Positions 27,953-36,967 are shown, counted from the first letter of the stretch. The stretch is 51,274 nt of DNA from Pontibacillus yanchengensis Y32 (GCF_000770635.1 NZ_AVBF01000028.1:1-51274), one strand, 5' to 3'. The notes: generated from the sequence alone by a model not told the origin. Translations and numbers: made by a program.

Positions 27953-30331
27953 TTATAGTTTTACTCGCTTCAATCGAAGGGAGTTACTCACAACACTAAC
28001 GGAGCTAAATGCCATGGCTGCACCAGCAATCCATGGGGCTAATAATCCTACAGCAGCAACTGGTATGCCAGCACTATTATAAGCAAGCGCCCAAAACAAG
28101 TTTTGACGAATGTTCTTCATGGTCATGCCACTTAGTTGAATAGCTTTTGGTAGTAAGCTCAAGTCACCAGCTAGGATCGTTACATCTGCCGCTTCAATAG
28201 CAACATCTGTACCCGTTCCAATTGCAATTCCAATATCTGCGGTTGCTAATGCTGGTGCGTCGTTAATTCCGTCGCCTACCATAGCGACACGCTTTTCTTG
28301 TGCTTGAAGTTCTTTTATTTTGTCCGCTTTTTGTTCTGGAATCACTTCAGCAAATACGCGATCAATACCTACTTGCTTAGCAATGGCGTTTGCTGTTCGT
28401 TCATTGTCACCAGTTAGCATGACTAGCTCTATTCCTTGATCCCGTAGTTGTCCTAATGCTTGTAAGGCAGTCTCTTTTACAGTGTCTGCTACTGCTATGA
28501 TGCCCTCTAGGTTGCCATCTACACTGATAAGCATGGCTGTTTTACCTTCTTGCTCCCAGGCTTCCATTATTGCCTCGTATTTGCTGTATTCCACATTATG
28601 CTGACTTAATAACCTTCTTGTACCAATTAATAGTTCACTTCCATCTACCGTTGCTTGAATACCATGCCCTGGAATAGCTTCAAAGTTGGAAGGTTCAGAC
28701 ATGGAAACTCCTTGATCTTGTACATAGGATACAATGGCCTGAGCTAATGGGTGTTCAGAACTTTTTTCTGCACTACCAACATAAGAGAGAATAGAAGTAT
28801 TCCCTTCAAAATCGGTGACCTCTGGTTCTCCTTTGGTAATGGTTCCAGTCTTATCAAATACCATTGTATCGATCTTGTGAGTCGCTTCCAGATACTCCCC
28901 ACCTTTGAAAAGAATACCTTGTTCGGCAGCTTTCCCTGTTCCAACCATAATCGAGGTTGGAGTAGCGAGGCCTAGAGCACATGGACAAGCGATTACTAAG
29001 ACAGCAATAGTAGCCTCAAGTGAGGTAGCCAGGTTTCCTGGACTTACAATAGTAATCCAAATCACAAATGTAACAAGAGCAATACCCACTACGATTGGTA
29101 CAAAATAACCTGAGATGACGTCTGCCATACGCTGAATTGGCGCTTTAGAACCTTGCGCCTCCTCTACTACTTTCACGATATTTGCAAGAGCTGTATCTTT
29201 CCCTACCTTTTTCGCTTCCATATAAATGGTCCCATTTTTATTAATGGTAGAGCCAATAACTTGTTCTCCGGCAACTTTTTCAACAGGAATAGATTCACCC
29301 GTAATCATGGATTCATCCACCGAGGAGTTACCTTTGGTTACTTCTCCATCAACAGGGACTTTTTCACCTGGTCGAACAATAATGGTGTCCCCTACCTGTA
29401 CTTGATCAACTGGAACCTGTTGTTCTTCTCCATTTCTTACAACAGTAGCTTCCTTTGCTTGTAGGTTTAATAAGGAAGAAATGGCTTGCGTCGTTCTTCC
29501 TTTCGCAATTGCTTCGAAATATTTTCCGAGTAAGATAAGCGTAATTAAAATTGCACTCGTTTCAAAATATAGATGAGGTTCGAAGTCTTCTTTAAAGAGC
29601 GTTTGTATTGCTTCAGCTAAACTGTAAAAGTAAGCAGCACTTGTACCCAAAGCCACTAGTACGTCCATATTAGCCGTTTTATTTTTTAGATTCTTATAAG
29701 CTCCCTCATAAAATTGCCACCCTATTACAAATTGGATTGGCGTAGCAAAAGCCATTTGTACCCATGGATTCATCAATAATGCGGGAACTGGCAAACCAGC
29801 TAAATGTCCTATCATCGTATATAAGAGAGGAAGAGATAATAACGCTGAGATTCCGAGCTTGATTTGTTTACGTTTTAGTTCTTTTTCTTTCTGAGATGAT
29901 TTTTCTTCCCGATCAGCTCTTTGTTCTGCGTCATAACCCAGTTTTTGAATTTTGTTTATCATTTGATCTAGGTCGACCATACCTGGTTGATAGTCAATTT
30001 GTGCCGTTTCATTCGTTAGGTTTACTGACGCTTGTTGAATCCCTTCCATTTTATTTAGCACTTTCTCTATTCGAGTAGAACATGCTGCACAGGTCATTCC
30101 ATATACATCAAGCTCGATTCGGTCTGTTTGAACTCCATAACCTAGCTTTTCAATTTTAGCCGTTATGTCGCTTGCACTAACCTGTTCCTCATCATAATGA
30201 ATGTGAGCATTCTCCATCGCTAAATTGACTTCCGCTTCTATACCATCCATTTTATTTAATACTTTCTCTATACGGGTAGAGCAAGCAGCACAAGTCATCC
30301 CTGTAACGCCTATTTTCACATCCTTACTCAT
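27953..30331 (-). CDS. copA: Copper-exporting P1B-type ATPase CopA
   Basis: A 792-residue P-type ATPase. Two N-terminal HMA domains each carry [18 protein letters not shown] (about residues 10-30 and 79-100). The transmembrane metal site is [12 protein letters not shown], the phosphorylation site is DKTGTITKG, and the hinge is [20 protein letters not shown]. It exports Cu(I) across the cytoplasmic membrane. GGAGGGAGG precedes the ATG. It lies 18 bases after csoR. Confidence 0.96.
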   Translation of the reverse strand: MSKDVKIGVTGMTCAACSTRIEKVLNKMDGIEAEVNLAMENAHIHYDEEQVSASDITAKIEKLGYGVQTDRIELDVYGMTCAACSTRIEKVLNKMEGIQQASVNLTNETAQIDYQPGMVDLDQMINKIQKLGYDAEQRADREEKSSQKEKELKRKQIKLGISALLSLPLLYTMIGHLAGLPVPALLMNPWVQMAFATPIQFVIGWQFYEGAYKNLKNKTANMDVLVALGTSAAYFYSLAEAIQTLFKEDFEPHLYFETSAILITLILLGKYFEAIAKGRTTQAISSLLNLQAKEATVVRNGEEQQVPVDQVQVGDTIIVRPGEKVPVDGEVTKGNSSVDESMITGESIPVEKVAGEQVIGSTINKNGTIYMEAKKVGKDTALANIVKVVEEAQGSKAPIQRMADVISGYFVPIVVGIALVTFVIWITIVSPGNLATSLEATIAVLVIACPCALGLATPTSIMVGTGKAAEQGILFKGGEYLEATHKIDTMVFDKTGTITKGEPEVTDFEGNTSILSYVGSAEKSSEHPLAQAIVSYVQDQGVSMSEPSNFEAIPGHGIQATVDGSELLIGTRRLLSQHNVEYSKYEAIMEAWEQEGKTAMLISVDGNLEGIIAVADTVKETALQALGQLRDQGIELVMLTGDNERTANAIAKQVGIDRVFAEVIPEQKADKIKELQAQEKRVAMVGDGINDAPALATADIGIAIGTGTDVAIEAADVTILAGDLSLLPKAIQLSGMTMKNIRQNLFWALAYNSAGIPVAAVGLLAPWIAGAAMAFSSVSVVSNSLRLKRVKL

Positions 30332-30349
30332 GGCTCCTCCCTCCTTTCA

Positions 30350-30667
30350 CTACTTAGAGAATTGTTGCATGACCTTCATCAGTTCATTTATAGCTTCTTC
30401 CCCTTCCCCTTTTTGAATAGCGTCTGCTACGCAATGGTTAGTATGACGTTCCATTAAGGAGAATCCGACTTTTTTCAAGGCTGCATTTATGGCTGATATT
30501 TGAACCAATACATCGACACAATATCGATCTTCCTCAATCATCTTTTGTATTCCGCGCACTTGGCCTTCTATACGTTTTAACCGGTTTAATACTTGTTCTT
30601 TTTCATCCGAGGTTCTAGGTTGAACAGGTTTCTTTCCGCTATCTTCAGGCAATTCATAATCTTCCAT
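30350..30667 (-). CDS. csoR: Copper-sensing repressor CsoR
   Basis: A 105-residue four-helix CsoR-family repressor. The copper ligands form the C-H-C set: Cys in DRYCVDVLVQISA, His and Cys in RHTNHCV. RLKRIEGQVRGIQKMIEEDR is the conserved DNA-binding helix. An in-frame TTG lies seven codons upstream, but its codons contain the GGAGGA that serves the ATG at 30667, so the latter is chosen. It heads csoR-copA-copZ and has a palindrome in its promoter, so it probably represses itself. Confidence 0.93.
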   Translation of the reverse strand: MEDYELPEDSGKKPVQPRTSDEKEQVLNRLKRIEGQVRGIQKMIEEDRYCVDVLVQISAINAALKKVGFSLMERHTNHCVADAIQKGEGEEAINELMKVMQQFSK

Positions 30668-30704
30668 TGGAAAAGTTCCTCCATTCAATTCTTGTTAATT
30701 TTAC

Positions 30705-30723
30705 TATACCCCCGTTGAGTATA
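30705..30723 (-). promoter_or_regulatory. CsoR-type operator before csoR
   Basis: TATACCCCCGTTGAGTATA is an interrupted palindrome with a C-run, as in CsoR operators. It lies about 37 bases before the csoR ATG, where it would overlap the promoter of csoR-copA-copZ. Confidence 0.65.
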
Positions 30724-30773
30724 TGAAGTCAACTAATTAAAATTCACTTTAAATAGGTGTTTTGTTTATCCAA

Positions 30774-30816
30774 AAATAAAGATACCCCCATATTTTCATG
30801 AGAGGTATCTTTATTT
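30774..30816. terminator. Bidirectional intrinsic terminator
   Basis: A perfect 13-base stem (AAATAAAGATACC with GGTATCTTTATTT) ends in T-rich sequence on both strands. On the minus strand it closes the DUF302 gene before the csoR promoter. Confidence 0.8.
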
Positions 30817-30830
30817 GTTCTATTCTCTAA

Positions 30831-31214
30831 TTATTTCGCTTCATTAATGCAAGCAGTCATTCGATCTTCAATATCTTTTGCAATGGTGTTTAGTTCTTCG
30901 TCATTAACGAATTCAATTAACGTTGTTGGCTTTGGCATGCCTATCATTGTTTTCCCATCGTCCTCATATACAACGACTTTACATGGTAGGAAATAGCTCA
31001 CTAATGGATTTTTTTCTAAAACCTTTTTGGCTTCACCTGGGTTACATACTTCAAGTATTCGATACGAATCGTTAAAGTCAAACCCTTTGTTATTCAATGT
31101 TTCCTTCACATCAAAATCCCAAAGCACACCAAATTTCTCTTTCTTTAACTCTTCTTCTAAAGCTTGAACAGCATCATCAATTGCTTTCGTAGATTCTACA
31201 GTATAATGAAACAT
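30831..31214 (-). CDS. DUF302 domain protein
   Basis: A 127-residue DUF302 protein: FHYTVESTKAIDDAVQALEEEL at the start, GFDFNDSYRILEVCNPGEAKKVLEKNP in the middle, and LPCKVVVYEDDGKTMIGMPKPTTLIEF. Cysteines follow the VCNP and LPCK pattern of the family. Its function is unknown. DUF302 genes often accompany copper or persulfide response genes, which fits the neighbour csoR. The frame extends 20 codons upstream, but AGGAGG lies seven bases before the ATG at 31214. A palindrome similar to the csoR operator lies upstream. Confidence 0.82.
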   Translation of the reverse strand: MFHYTVESTKAIDDAVQALEEELKKEKFGVLWDFDVKETLNNKGFDFNDSYRILEVCNPGEAKKVLEKNPLVSYFLPCKVVVYEDDGKTMIGMPKPTTLIEFVNDEELNTIAKDIEDRMTACINEAK

Positions 31215-31246
31215 TTCCATGCCTCCTGTATTGGTTTCCATTTTAA

Positions 31247-31264
31247 TATACCCGTACAAGTATA
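31247..31264 (-). promoter_or_regulatory. CsoR-like palindrome before the DUF302 gene
   Basis: TATACCCGTACAAGTATA shares the TATACCC...GTATA frame of the site at 30705-30723, with one base less in the centre. It lies 33 bases before the DUF302 start. Control by CsoR or a relative such as CstR is inferred. Confidence 0.5.
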
Positions 31265-31432
31265 TAGAAAACATATTTTCCGTAGCTTAATATGCACAAT
31301 CGTTCAAGGATACATACCTTTTGTGCACACTTTCTTAGAGGACATCAAATGTAAGAAATTGGTCGTTTTGTGAATCCTTCTTAATAGAAAGGGACAAGAT
31401 AAGGAGACTCATACGTAAGGGGATATAAGTAT

Positions 31433-31948
31433 ATGTATTTAATTTTTGTTGTAGTGGTATGGCTTATCTTCGCCGCTCTATTTTTGGATCGAAAGAAAGC
31501 CTATCAAGCTTATCCTACCGTCCAATATTTTATTATCTTTAACCTTGTCTATAATTTTCTATACTATAAGCATCCACTATGGGAATACCAGGGAATTACA
31601 ACGCCCATTTTAAATCATACATTCATTGAATTAACGTTCACTTTTATTATCTTACCGATTGCAATACTCGTGTACCTGCAATATTTCCCGAGTTCAATTG
31701 TACATAAAGCTGTCTATATTGGTTTATGGGTTGTGTTCTTTTCGTTTATTGAGTTGTTGTTTTTCAAGATGGAAATGTTTGAATATAGTAATGGATGGAG
31801 TGTTAGGCATTCCGCCTGGTTCAATATTCTTATGTTTAGTATGATTAGACTTCATCACAAAAAACCAATTCTTACTATAATCCTATCCGTACCCATTACC
31901 ATAGTGTTAATAAGTATGTTTCCCATACCTCTTGAAAAACTAAAATAG
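31433..31948 (+). CDS. CBO0543-like membrane protein, copy 1
   Basis: A 171-residue polytopic protein with five or six hydrophobic segments. It resembles the CBO0543 group of small Bacillota membrane proteins: YFIIFNLVYNFLYYKHPLWEY, ILNHTFIELTFTFIILPIAILVYLQYFP and a C-terminal FPIPLEKLK. The function is not known. It is clearly a paralogue of the 171-residue protein at 32124, aligned end to end without gaps. The start site is not strongly supported (AAGGGGAT about nine bases upstream). Confidence 0.72.
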   Translation: MYLIFVVVVWLIFAALFLDRKKAYQAYPTVQYFIIFNLVYNFLYYKHPLWEYQGITTPILNHTFIELTFTFIILPIAILVYLQYFPSSIVHKAVYIGLWVVFFSFIELLFFKMEMFEYSNGWSVRHSAWFNILMFSMIRLHHKKPILTIILSVPITIVLISMFPIPLEKLK

Positions 31949-31960
31949 TGAGTGATATCT

Positions 31961-32056
31961 ATGACCCCTCCGATATTTTTGTTTATATTATCTTGTACAT
32001 TCCTTTTGATGGGCATATATATACGTTTTTTACAGAAAAAACGGAATGATGATTGA
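31961..32056 (+). CDS. Possible 31-residue single-span membrane peptide
   Basis: ATG at 31961 opens a 31-codon frame: a hydrophobic segment (PPIFLFILSCTFLLMGIYI) followed by a basic, charged tail (RFLQKKRNDD). This is typical of a single-span peptide with its C-terminus inside. The ribosome binding site is weak (GTGAGTGAT). It sits between the two CBO0543-like paralogues. Confidence 0.4.
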   Translation: MTPPIFLFILSCTFLLMGIYIRFLQKKRNDD

Positions 32057-32123
32057 AGCACCGAAATGTATGACACCACCCATTTTTGGTAATTATTACT
32101 AAAAACAGGAGAGTGGAACATCT

Positions 32124-32639
32124 ATGTACTTGATAGTAATCGTCTGCTTTTGGCTTCTCATTGCTTTTTTTCTATTGGACATGCATCATTTCACTCTCTA
32201 CTATTCAACCATTCAATACTATATAATTCTAAATTTAGTTTATAACCTTCTATACTATAACCATACACTATGGGCCTTTCAGGGCATCAGCACGAAACTT
32301 CTAAACCATACAATCATTGATTTAACCTTTTCATTTATTGTCCTTCCAATTGCCATTTGCATTTACCTTAAATATTTCCCTTTTATATTTCCATTTAATT
32401 TTCTTTATATCGCAATATGGAGTAGTTTTTTCACATTCCTTGAGTGGGCATGCTTTCAATTTGGCATGTTTGTTTATGATAATGGATGGGCGATTCTTCA
32501 TACCCTATGGTTCAATGCTTTACTTTTTTCCATGCTTCGCCTTCATAGTAAAAAGCCTTTTATGGCATTAAGCTTATCCATCCCCATTACCATCATACTG
32601 ATCTTCTTCTTTCCCATTCCTTTTGCGAAGCTGAAATAA
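32124..32639 (+). CDS. CBO0543-like membrane protein, copy 2
   Basis: A 171-residue polytopic membrane protein, the paralogue of 31433-31948. The shared positions include YYIILNLVYNLLYYNHTLWAF, LLNHTIIDLTFSFIVLPIAICIYLKYFP, DNGWAILHTLWFN and FPIPFAKLK. A good site (AACAGGAGAG) lies 11 bases before the ATG. Function unknown. Equal lengths and high similarity point to a local duplication. Confidence 0.75.
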   Translation: MYLIVIVCFWLLIAFFLLDMHHFTLYYSTIQYYIILNLVYNLLYYNHTLWAFQGISTKLLNHTIIDLTFSFIVLPIAICIYLKYFPFIFPFNFLYIAIWSSFFTFLEWACFQFGMFVYDNGWAILHTLWFNALLFSMLRLHSKKPFMALSLSIPITIILIFFFPIPFAKLK

Positions 32640-32661
32640 TCAGACTTCCTTTTGTACAATC

Positions 32662-32682
32662 AAATCGGAATCATTCTTATTT
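32662..32682 (+). promoter_or_regulatory. Zur box 1
   Basis: AAATCGGAATCATTCTTATTT resembles the Bacillus Zur consensus (ATCGTAATNATTACGAT), with the right half weaker. It lies 67 bases before znuA. Confidence 0.65.
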
Positions 32683-32684
32683 AC

Positions 32685-32705
32685 AAACCGGAATCATTAC
32701 GGTAG
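32685..32705 (+). promoter_or_regulatory. Zur box 2
   Basis: CCGGAATCATTACGG is a near-perfect Zur palindrome, two bases after box 1 and 44 bases before the znuA ATG. Together they predict strong zinc repression of znuACB-zur. Confidence 0.75.
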
Positions 32706-32748
32706 AATTACATAGTCAATTGCACAATCCAGGGGAGAGAAGTCTACT

Positions 32749-33684
32749 ATGAAACAACTAATAAGCCTATTATTACTAATTGTTATAAGTGCTGGGTGCT
32801 CTACTCAGAATAGCAACGAAGCCGAAGACACACTAACCATCTATACATCGATCTACCCTATTCAATATTTCACGGAGAAAATTGGCGGGGAAGCAGTATC
32901 TGTTGAAACGATATACCCACCTGGGGCAGACGCACATACATTTGAGCCAACCGCTAAGACAATGACAACGATTGCTAAAGCTGATGCTTTCATTTATTTA
33001 GGAGCTGGACTAGAAGGGTTCGCTGGGACGGCGGCAGATGCATTAGGCGAAGAAGATGTTGAGCTTGTGGAGCTAGGAAAACATGAGTCCTTGTTTTCAG
33101 AATCAGGACACGACCATACCCATGATGGGCATTCCCATGAGAACCACGATCCTCACATTTGGATTGACCCTATTCGAGCAATCGAAATGGCTGATTATAT
33201 AACAGAAGCTCTTATAAATATAGACCCTGATAAAAAAGAACAATTTAAAGAAAATCATAAAGAACTTACCGAGAACTTGACTGCACTACATCAAGAATTT
33301 GAGAACCTTACTAACAATGCAACTCGTAATAAAATTCTAGTCTCACATGCAGCCTATGGCTACTGGGAACAACGATATGGTATTGAACAATTATCTGTAA
33401 ATGGGTTAAGCCCAACGAGCGACCCTTCCCAAAAAGATCTAGAAGGCATTATTCAAAAAGCGAAAAAGCTAGATATGAAATACATGATATATGAGCAAAA
33501 TGTATCGAGTCAGGTTTCATCCATTATCCAAGAGGAACTGAATGCCAAATCGTTAACCATTCACAATCTTTCCGTTCTAACAGAAGAAGATATAGAAGAA
33601 AACGAAGATTACATGAGCTTAATGAGGCATAATCTTGGTGTACTACAAAAGGCTCTCGGAGCTGAACAGGAGGGGAACGAATGA
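32749..33684 (+). CDS. znuA: Zinc ABC transporter substrate-binding lipoprotein
   Basis: A 311-residue ZnuA/AdcA-type cluster A-I lipoprotein. The lipobox is VISAGCS, with the lipidated Cys near residue 17. Metal-binding histidines are in GADAHTFEPT, HDPHIWIDP and LVSHAAYGYW. A His-rich flexible loop (HDHTHDGHSHENHD, near residue 124) marks it as zinc- rather than manganese-specific. GGGGAGAG precedes the ATG. It is the first gene of znuA-znuC-znuB-zur, behind two Zur boxes. Confidence 0.93.
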   Translation: MKQLISLLLLIVISAGCSTQNSNEAEDTLTIYTSIYPIQYFTEKIGGEAVSVETIYPPGADAHTFEPTAKTMTTIAKADAFIYLGAGLEGFAGTAADALGEEDVELVELGKHESLFSESGHDHTHDGHSHENHDPHIWIDPIRAIEMADYITEALINIDPDKKEQFKENHKELTENLTALHQEFENLTNNATRNKILVSHAAYGYWEQRYGIEQLSVNGLSPTSDPSQKDLEGIIQKAKKLDMKYMIYEQNVSSQVSSIIQEELNAKSLTIHNLSVLTEEDIEENEDYMSLMRHNLGVLQKALGAEQEGNE

Positions 33685-34439
33685 GCACAAACTCTATATT
33701 AGAAATAGATAAGCTTAGTTATGCATATGAAGATAAGCAAGTTCTTGAGGACATAGACTTCTCCATTCAATCTGGTAGCTTCGTTGGATTGGTAGGTCCA
33801 AACGGTTCTGGAAAAACTACCTTAATAAAATTAATTTTAGGACTTCTACCACATAAACGAGGTACAATACGTTTATTTGATACTCCAATCGAAAAATTCA
33901 AAGATTGGAACCGGATAGGTTTTGTTTCTCAAAAAGCCAATAGCTTTAATACAGGTTTTCCAGCTACTGTTTATGAAGTCGTTTCAATGGGATTAACCGC
34001 AAAAGTGGGCTACTTTCGTTTCTTTACCAAACAGCATATGCAAAAAATCAAGCATGCAGTGGATATCGTCGGCATGACTGAATATCTCCACAAAAATGTC
34101 GGAGATCTATCTGGAGGTCAACAGCAAAGAGTTTTTATCGCAAGAGCTCTAGTTAGTGAACCAGATTTCCTCATTCTTGATGAACCAACTGTAGGAGTCG
34201 ATGCGGAAAATGTGCAACGTTTTTATGAAATGCTAGCAGACTTAAATAAAAACAAAGGCATTACCTTATTACTAGTGACCCATGATACTGGGACGATGAC
34301 ATCGTATGCTACTAATATTGCTTGCCTTAATAAACGCATCCACTTCCACGGTGATCCTCATTCCTTTGAACATATGAGTGATCAGGATCTTTCAGAGATG
34401 TATGGACACAACGTTCACCTCGTAAAGCACGAACACTAG
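33681..34439 (+). CDS. znuC: Zinc ABC transporter ATP-binding protein
   Basis: A 252-residue ABC ATPase of the metal-uptake type. Walker A is GPNGSGKTT (near residue 38), the signature is LSGGQQQR, and Walker B is FLILDEPTVGVD. The ATG overlaps the znuA stop by four bases (ATGA), and AGGAGGGG lies upstream, so it is translationally coupled to znuA. It powers ZnuB. Confidence 0.93.
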   Translation: MSTNSILEIDKLSYAYEDKQVLEDIDFSIQSGSFVGLVGPNGSGKTTLIKLILGLLPHKRGTIRLFDTPIEKFKDWNRIGFVSQKANSFNTGFPATVYEVVSMGLTAKVGYFRFFTKQHMQKIKHAVDIVGMTEYLHKNVGDLSGGQQQRVFIARALVSEPDFLILDEPTVGVDAENVQRFYEMLADLNKNKGITLLLVTHDTGTMTSYATNIACLNKRIHFHGDPHSFEHMSDQDLSEMYGHNVHLVKHEH

Positions 34440-34449
34440 GAGGAAACCA

Positions 34450-35304
34450 ATGATATCAAGTTTTTTACAATACGAATTTTTACAAAACGCATTCTTCACA
34501 GCCTTACTAATAGGGTTCATTGCCCCACTTCTAGGTACATTCGTAGTGGTCCGAAGATTATCCTTAATCGCAGATGCTTTATCTCACGTAACGTTATCTG
34601 GCATAGCATTTGGGTTGATGCTAGATAAAAAACTAGGCGGTTTCGCTTTAACCCCCTTTTATACCGGAATGGGGTTCTCTGTATTAGGGTCTATTTTTAT
34701 TGAACAATTACGACGAGTGTATAAAGCCTATCAAGAATTAGCCATTCCTATCATTCTTTCAGGCGGTGTCGGCTTAAGTGTTATTTTCATTTCATTAGCT
34801 GACGGATTTAATACGGACTTATTCAATTATTTATTCGGCTCAGTTACAGCAGTAAGCCGCCAAGATTTATGGACTATCCTAGTTGTGGCATTGGTGGTTA
34901 CTTCCCTTGTCTTTTTATTCTATAAAGAACTGTTTATGCTCTCATTCGATGAAGAGCATGCTGTTGTTTCTGGCATTCACGCAAAACGCATTCACTTCCT
35001 ATTTATAATATTAACAGCACTTGTAATCGCAGCATCCATTCGTATCGTTGGTGTGTTGCTTGTCTCCGCATTAATGACATTGCCCGTTGCAGCTAGCATA
35101 CGGTTGGCTAGGGGATTCAAACAAACGATTGCTTTCTCTATTCTCTTTGGTGAAGCTTCCGTTCTAATTGGTTTAGTTGCAGGGTATTTCTTTGAGATTC
35201 CACCCGGGGGTACGATTGTCGTTACAGCCATTTTGATTCTTATTATTACCTTAGGGTTCAAAAAACTTCAACAACGCTCTCATTTTAAGAAGGTGATGTC
35301 ATGA
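34450..35304 (+). CDS. znuB: Zinc ABC transporter permease
   Basis: A 284-residue permease of the ABC-3 family with about eight hydrophobic segments. LLGTFVVVRRLSLIADALSHVTLSGIAFG and LMTLPVAASIRLARGF are family signatures. AGGAGG lies before the ATG, ten bases past the znuC stop. Its last codons overlap zur by four bases. Confidence 0.93.
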   Translation: MISSFLQYEFLQNAFFTALLIGFIAPLLGTFVVVRRLSLIADALSHVTLSGIAFGLMLDKKLGGFALTPFYTGMGFSVLGSIFIEQLRRVYKAYQELAIPIILSGGVGLSVIFISLADGFNTDLFNYLFGSVTAVSRQDLWTILVVALVVTSLVFLFYKELFMLSFDEEHAVVSGIHAKRIHFLFIILTALVIAASIRIVGVLLVSALMTLPVAASIRLARGFKQTIAFSILFGEASVLIGLVAGYFFEIPPGGTIVVTAILILIITLGFKKLQQRSHFKKVMS

Positions 35305-35714
35305 ATAAAACCAGTGCCTTGGAACATTTAAAGAGCAAAGGGTATAAATACACCGATAAACGGGAAGATATTCTTTCTTATTTTGAAAAGGAAAATGGGT
35401 ATCGTTCAGCTCGTGAACTATTAGAAAACATGCGGGAAAGATATACAGGTATTAGTTTTGATACGATATACCGTAACCTGCATCTTTTTGTAGATTTGGA
35501 TATACTGGAATCGACTATATTAGAGGGTGAAAAACATTTTCGCATTAAATGTGATTCCAAGCATCATCACCATTTTATATGCTTACAATGCGGCGATACT
35601 CGAGAAATCCGTACATGCCCAATGAAGGATGTGGAAAAGGAATTACAAGATTTCGCAATAGAAGATCATAAATTTGAGATATACGGAAGATGCTCCACAT
35701 GTAAAAGTGCTTGA
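35301..35714 (+). CDS. zur: Fur-family zinc uptake regulator Zur
   Basis: A 137-residue Fur-family repressor: an N-terminal winged helix (about 1-80), the regulatory metal site in KCDSKHHHHFICLQC and the structural zinc site formed by CLQC with the C-terminal CSTC. The His-rich HHHH run and its place in the zinc operon indicate Zur, not Fur or PerR. The ATG overlaps znuB. Being in the operon it controls, it should be self-regulating through the boxes at 32662-32705. Confidence 0.9.
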   Translation: MNKTSALEHLKSKGYKYTDKREDILSYFEKENGYRSARELLENMRERYTGISFDTIYRNLHLFVDLDILESTILEGEKHFRIKCDSKHHHHFICLQCGDTREIRTCPMKDVEKELQDFAIEDHKFEIYGRCSTCKSA

Positions 35715-35737
35715 TTTCTACAATCAAGCACTTTATT
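35702..35737 (+). terminator. Intrinsic terminator after zur
   Basis: AAGTGCTTGATT pairs perfectly with AATCAAGCACTT and is followed by TATTATG, a short T-tract. The hairpin includes the zur stop. Confidence 0.7.
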
Positions 35738-35777
35738 ATGGTCTTTATCAAACTACGTAAGGAAGGGAGTTGGCAGG

Positions 35778-36164
35778 TTGAGTACCACAACATACATAAG
35801 TGTATTTATCGGTGGATGTATAGGTGCTGTCGCACGTTATGCCGTTTCTTTAGGAATAGAGCCTTCAAGTATGTTCCCCGTTGAAACGCTTTTCGTGAAC
35901 TGGATTGGTTGTTTTCTCCTAACCTTTTTCATCACCCATCCATTCCTTTCTAAACGCGTAACAAAACCTGTCATCGTTGGAATCGGTACTGGTGTGTTAG
36001 GCGGATTTACTACCTTTTCTACATTCTCCGTTGAAACCATTCAACTATGGATGAACCAGTCCATTGCAGTGGCGATGCTCTATGTGTTTCTAAGCGTCTT
36101 TGGAAGTATCGGCCTAGCTTGGCTTGGGCTTAAGGCTGGTTTAAGGAGAGTGAATCAGGTATGA
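35778..36164 (+). CDS. crcB: Fluoride channel CrcB/Fluc, subunit 1
   Basis: A 128-residue four-span Fluc protein that exports fluoride. It has the conserved GGCIGAVARYAVS near the start and GTGVLGGFTTFSTFSVETIQL (the phenylalanine-box and sodium-site region). The start is TTG with GGGAG eight bases upstream. It overlaps the second crcB by four bases; such pairs usually form a heterodimeric channel. No fluoride riboswitch is seen in the 60 bases upstream. Confidence 0.93.
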   Translation: MSTTTYISVFIGGCIGAVARYAVSLGIEPSSMFPVETLFVNWIGCFLLTFFITHPFLSKRVTKPVIVGIGTGVLGGFTTFSTFSVETIQLWMNQSIAVAMLYVFLSVFGSIGLAWLGLKAGLRRVNQV

Positions 36165-36526
36165 GTTTCTTTTTAGTAGCTATAGGCGGAGGTCTTGGCG
36201 CTATTAGTCGTTTTATTCTTGGACAAACATGGAATACCGGCAGACCTACCTTTCCACTAGGGACATGGATTGCCAACATTGCAGGTTCATTCTTATTAAG
36301 CATTTTTCTTATATTACATACCAACAACCTGATTCCACAATCTTTATGGTATTTCGCAGGGACAGGCTTTTGCGGAGCGTTTACTACTTTCTCCACATTC
36401 GGGAAAGAAACTGTGCATTTAATAGAAGAAAAGCAATATAAACAAGCAGCATGGTATGTAGGGACTTCTTTGTTTGTGGGGATCATTATTGTGGGAGTTA
36501 TGCTGTTTCTTTTCTTACCGGAATAG
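36161..36526 (+). CDS. crcB: Fluoride channel CrcB/Fluc, subunit 2
   Basis: A 121-residue four-span Fluc protein with GGGLGAISRFILGQ, LGTWIANIAGSFLL and GTGFCGAFTTFSTFGKETVHL. It overlaps the first crcB (ATGA) and is preceded by AAGGAGAG. Together the two genes probably make an antiparallel heterodimer in the membrane. Confidence 0.93.
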   Translation: MSFFLVAIGGGLGAISRFILGQTWNTGRPTFPLGTWIANIAGSFLLSIFLILHTNNLIPQSLWYFAGTGFCGAFTTFSTFGKETVHLIEEKQYKQAAWYVGTSLFVGIIIVGVMLFLFLPE

Positions 36527-36583
36527 AGGGGATGTTCCGGTTTAGCGGGAGGAATGATTTATGACCACAAAGTGATGCTATCC

Positions 36584-36767
36584 AAACGGACATATGATCT
36601 CTTATTCTTCAATTTAAAGGCTATTTTGCATTCGTAACGGACATTCAGTACGCTATTTAGCCAAAATCACCTTAATATATTGTGTTTTTTCACAAATAAG
36701 GTACTATATGTCCGTTCCCCTCTCTAAAAGAGGGTTTTTACAGTAAATAAGAGATTATATGTCCGCT
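36584..36767. repeat. Nested inverted-repeat element, TATGTCCG family, copy 2
   Basis: It has the same four-part layout as 4296-4475. An outer unit (36584-36606, ACGGACATATGATCTCTTAT) pairs with 36745-36767 (AATAAGAGATTATATGTCCG). An inner unit (36636-36660) pairs with 36694-36716. Pairing here is imperfect for the inner arms and good for the outer arms, the reverse of copy 1. The surrounding 440 bases (36527-36967) hold no gene. Confidence 0.75.
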
Positions 36768-36928
36768 AGAAAATTTTTCTCCCATCCCTACCCCTATTTG
36801 AGCGTAGGACCCACTCCATATACAAAAAATCATCTAGAAACTAAGTCTTCCACATCATATCTCTTATATAGAACAAGCAACCACTTGAATAATACAGATC
36901 ACCCTTTAATCAATCTCAACCTAAATAA

Positions 36929-36967
36929 AAAAGAGCCTTTCCTTTATGTGGAAGAAAAGCCTCTTTC
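36929..36967 (-). terminator. Intrinsic terminator after the STAS gene
   Basis: On the minus strand AAAGAGGCTTTTCTTCC pairs with GGAAAGGCTCTTT and is followed by a T-rich stretch. It lies immediately past the stop of the last gene of the B12/STAS operon. Confidence 0.8.

Noticed and set aside
35715-35777. Fluoride riboswitch before the crcB pair
   Set aside because: The 60 bases contain the zur terminator and lack the conserved fluoride aptamer segments.
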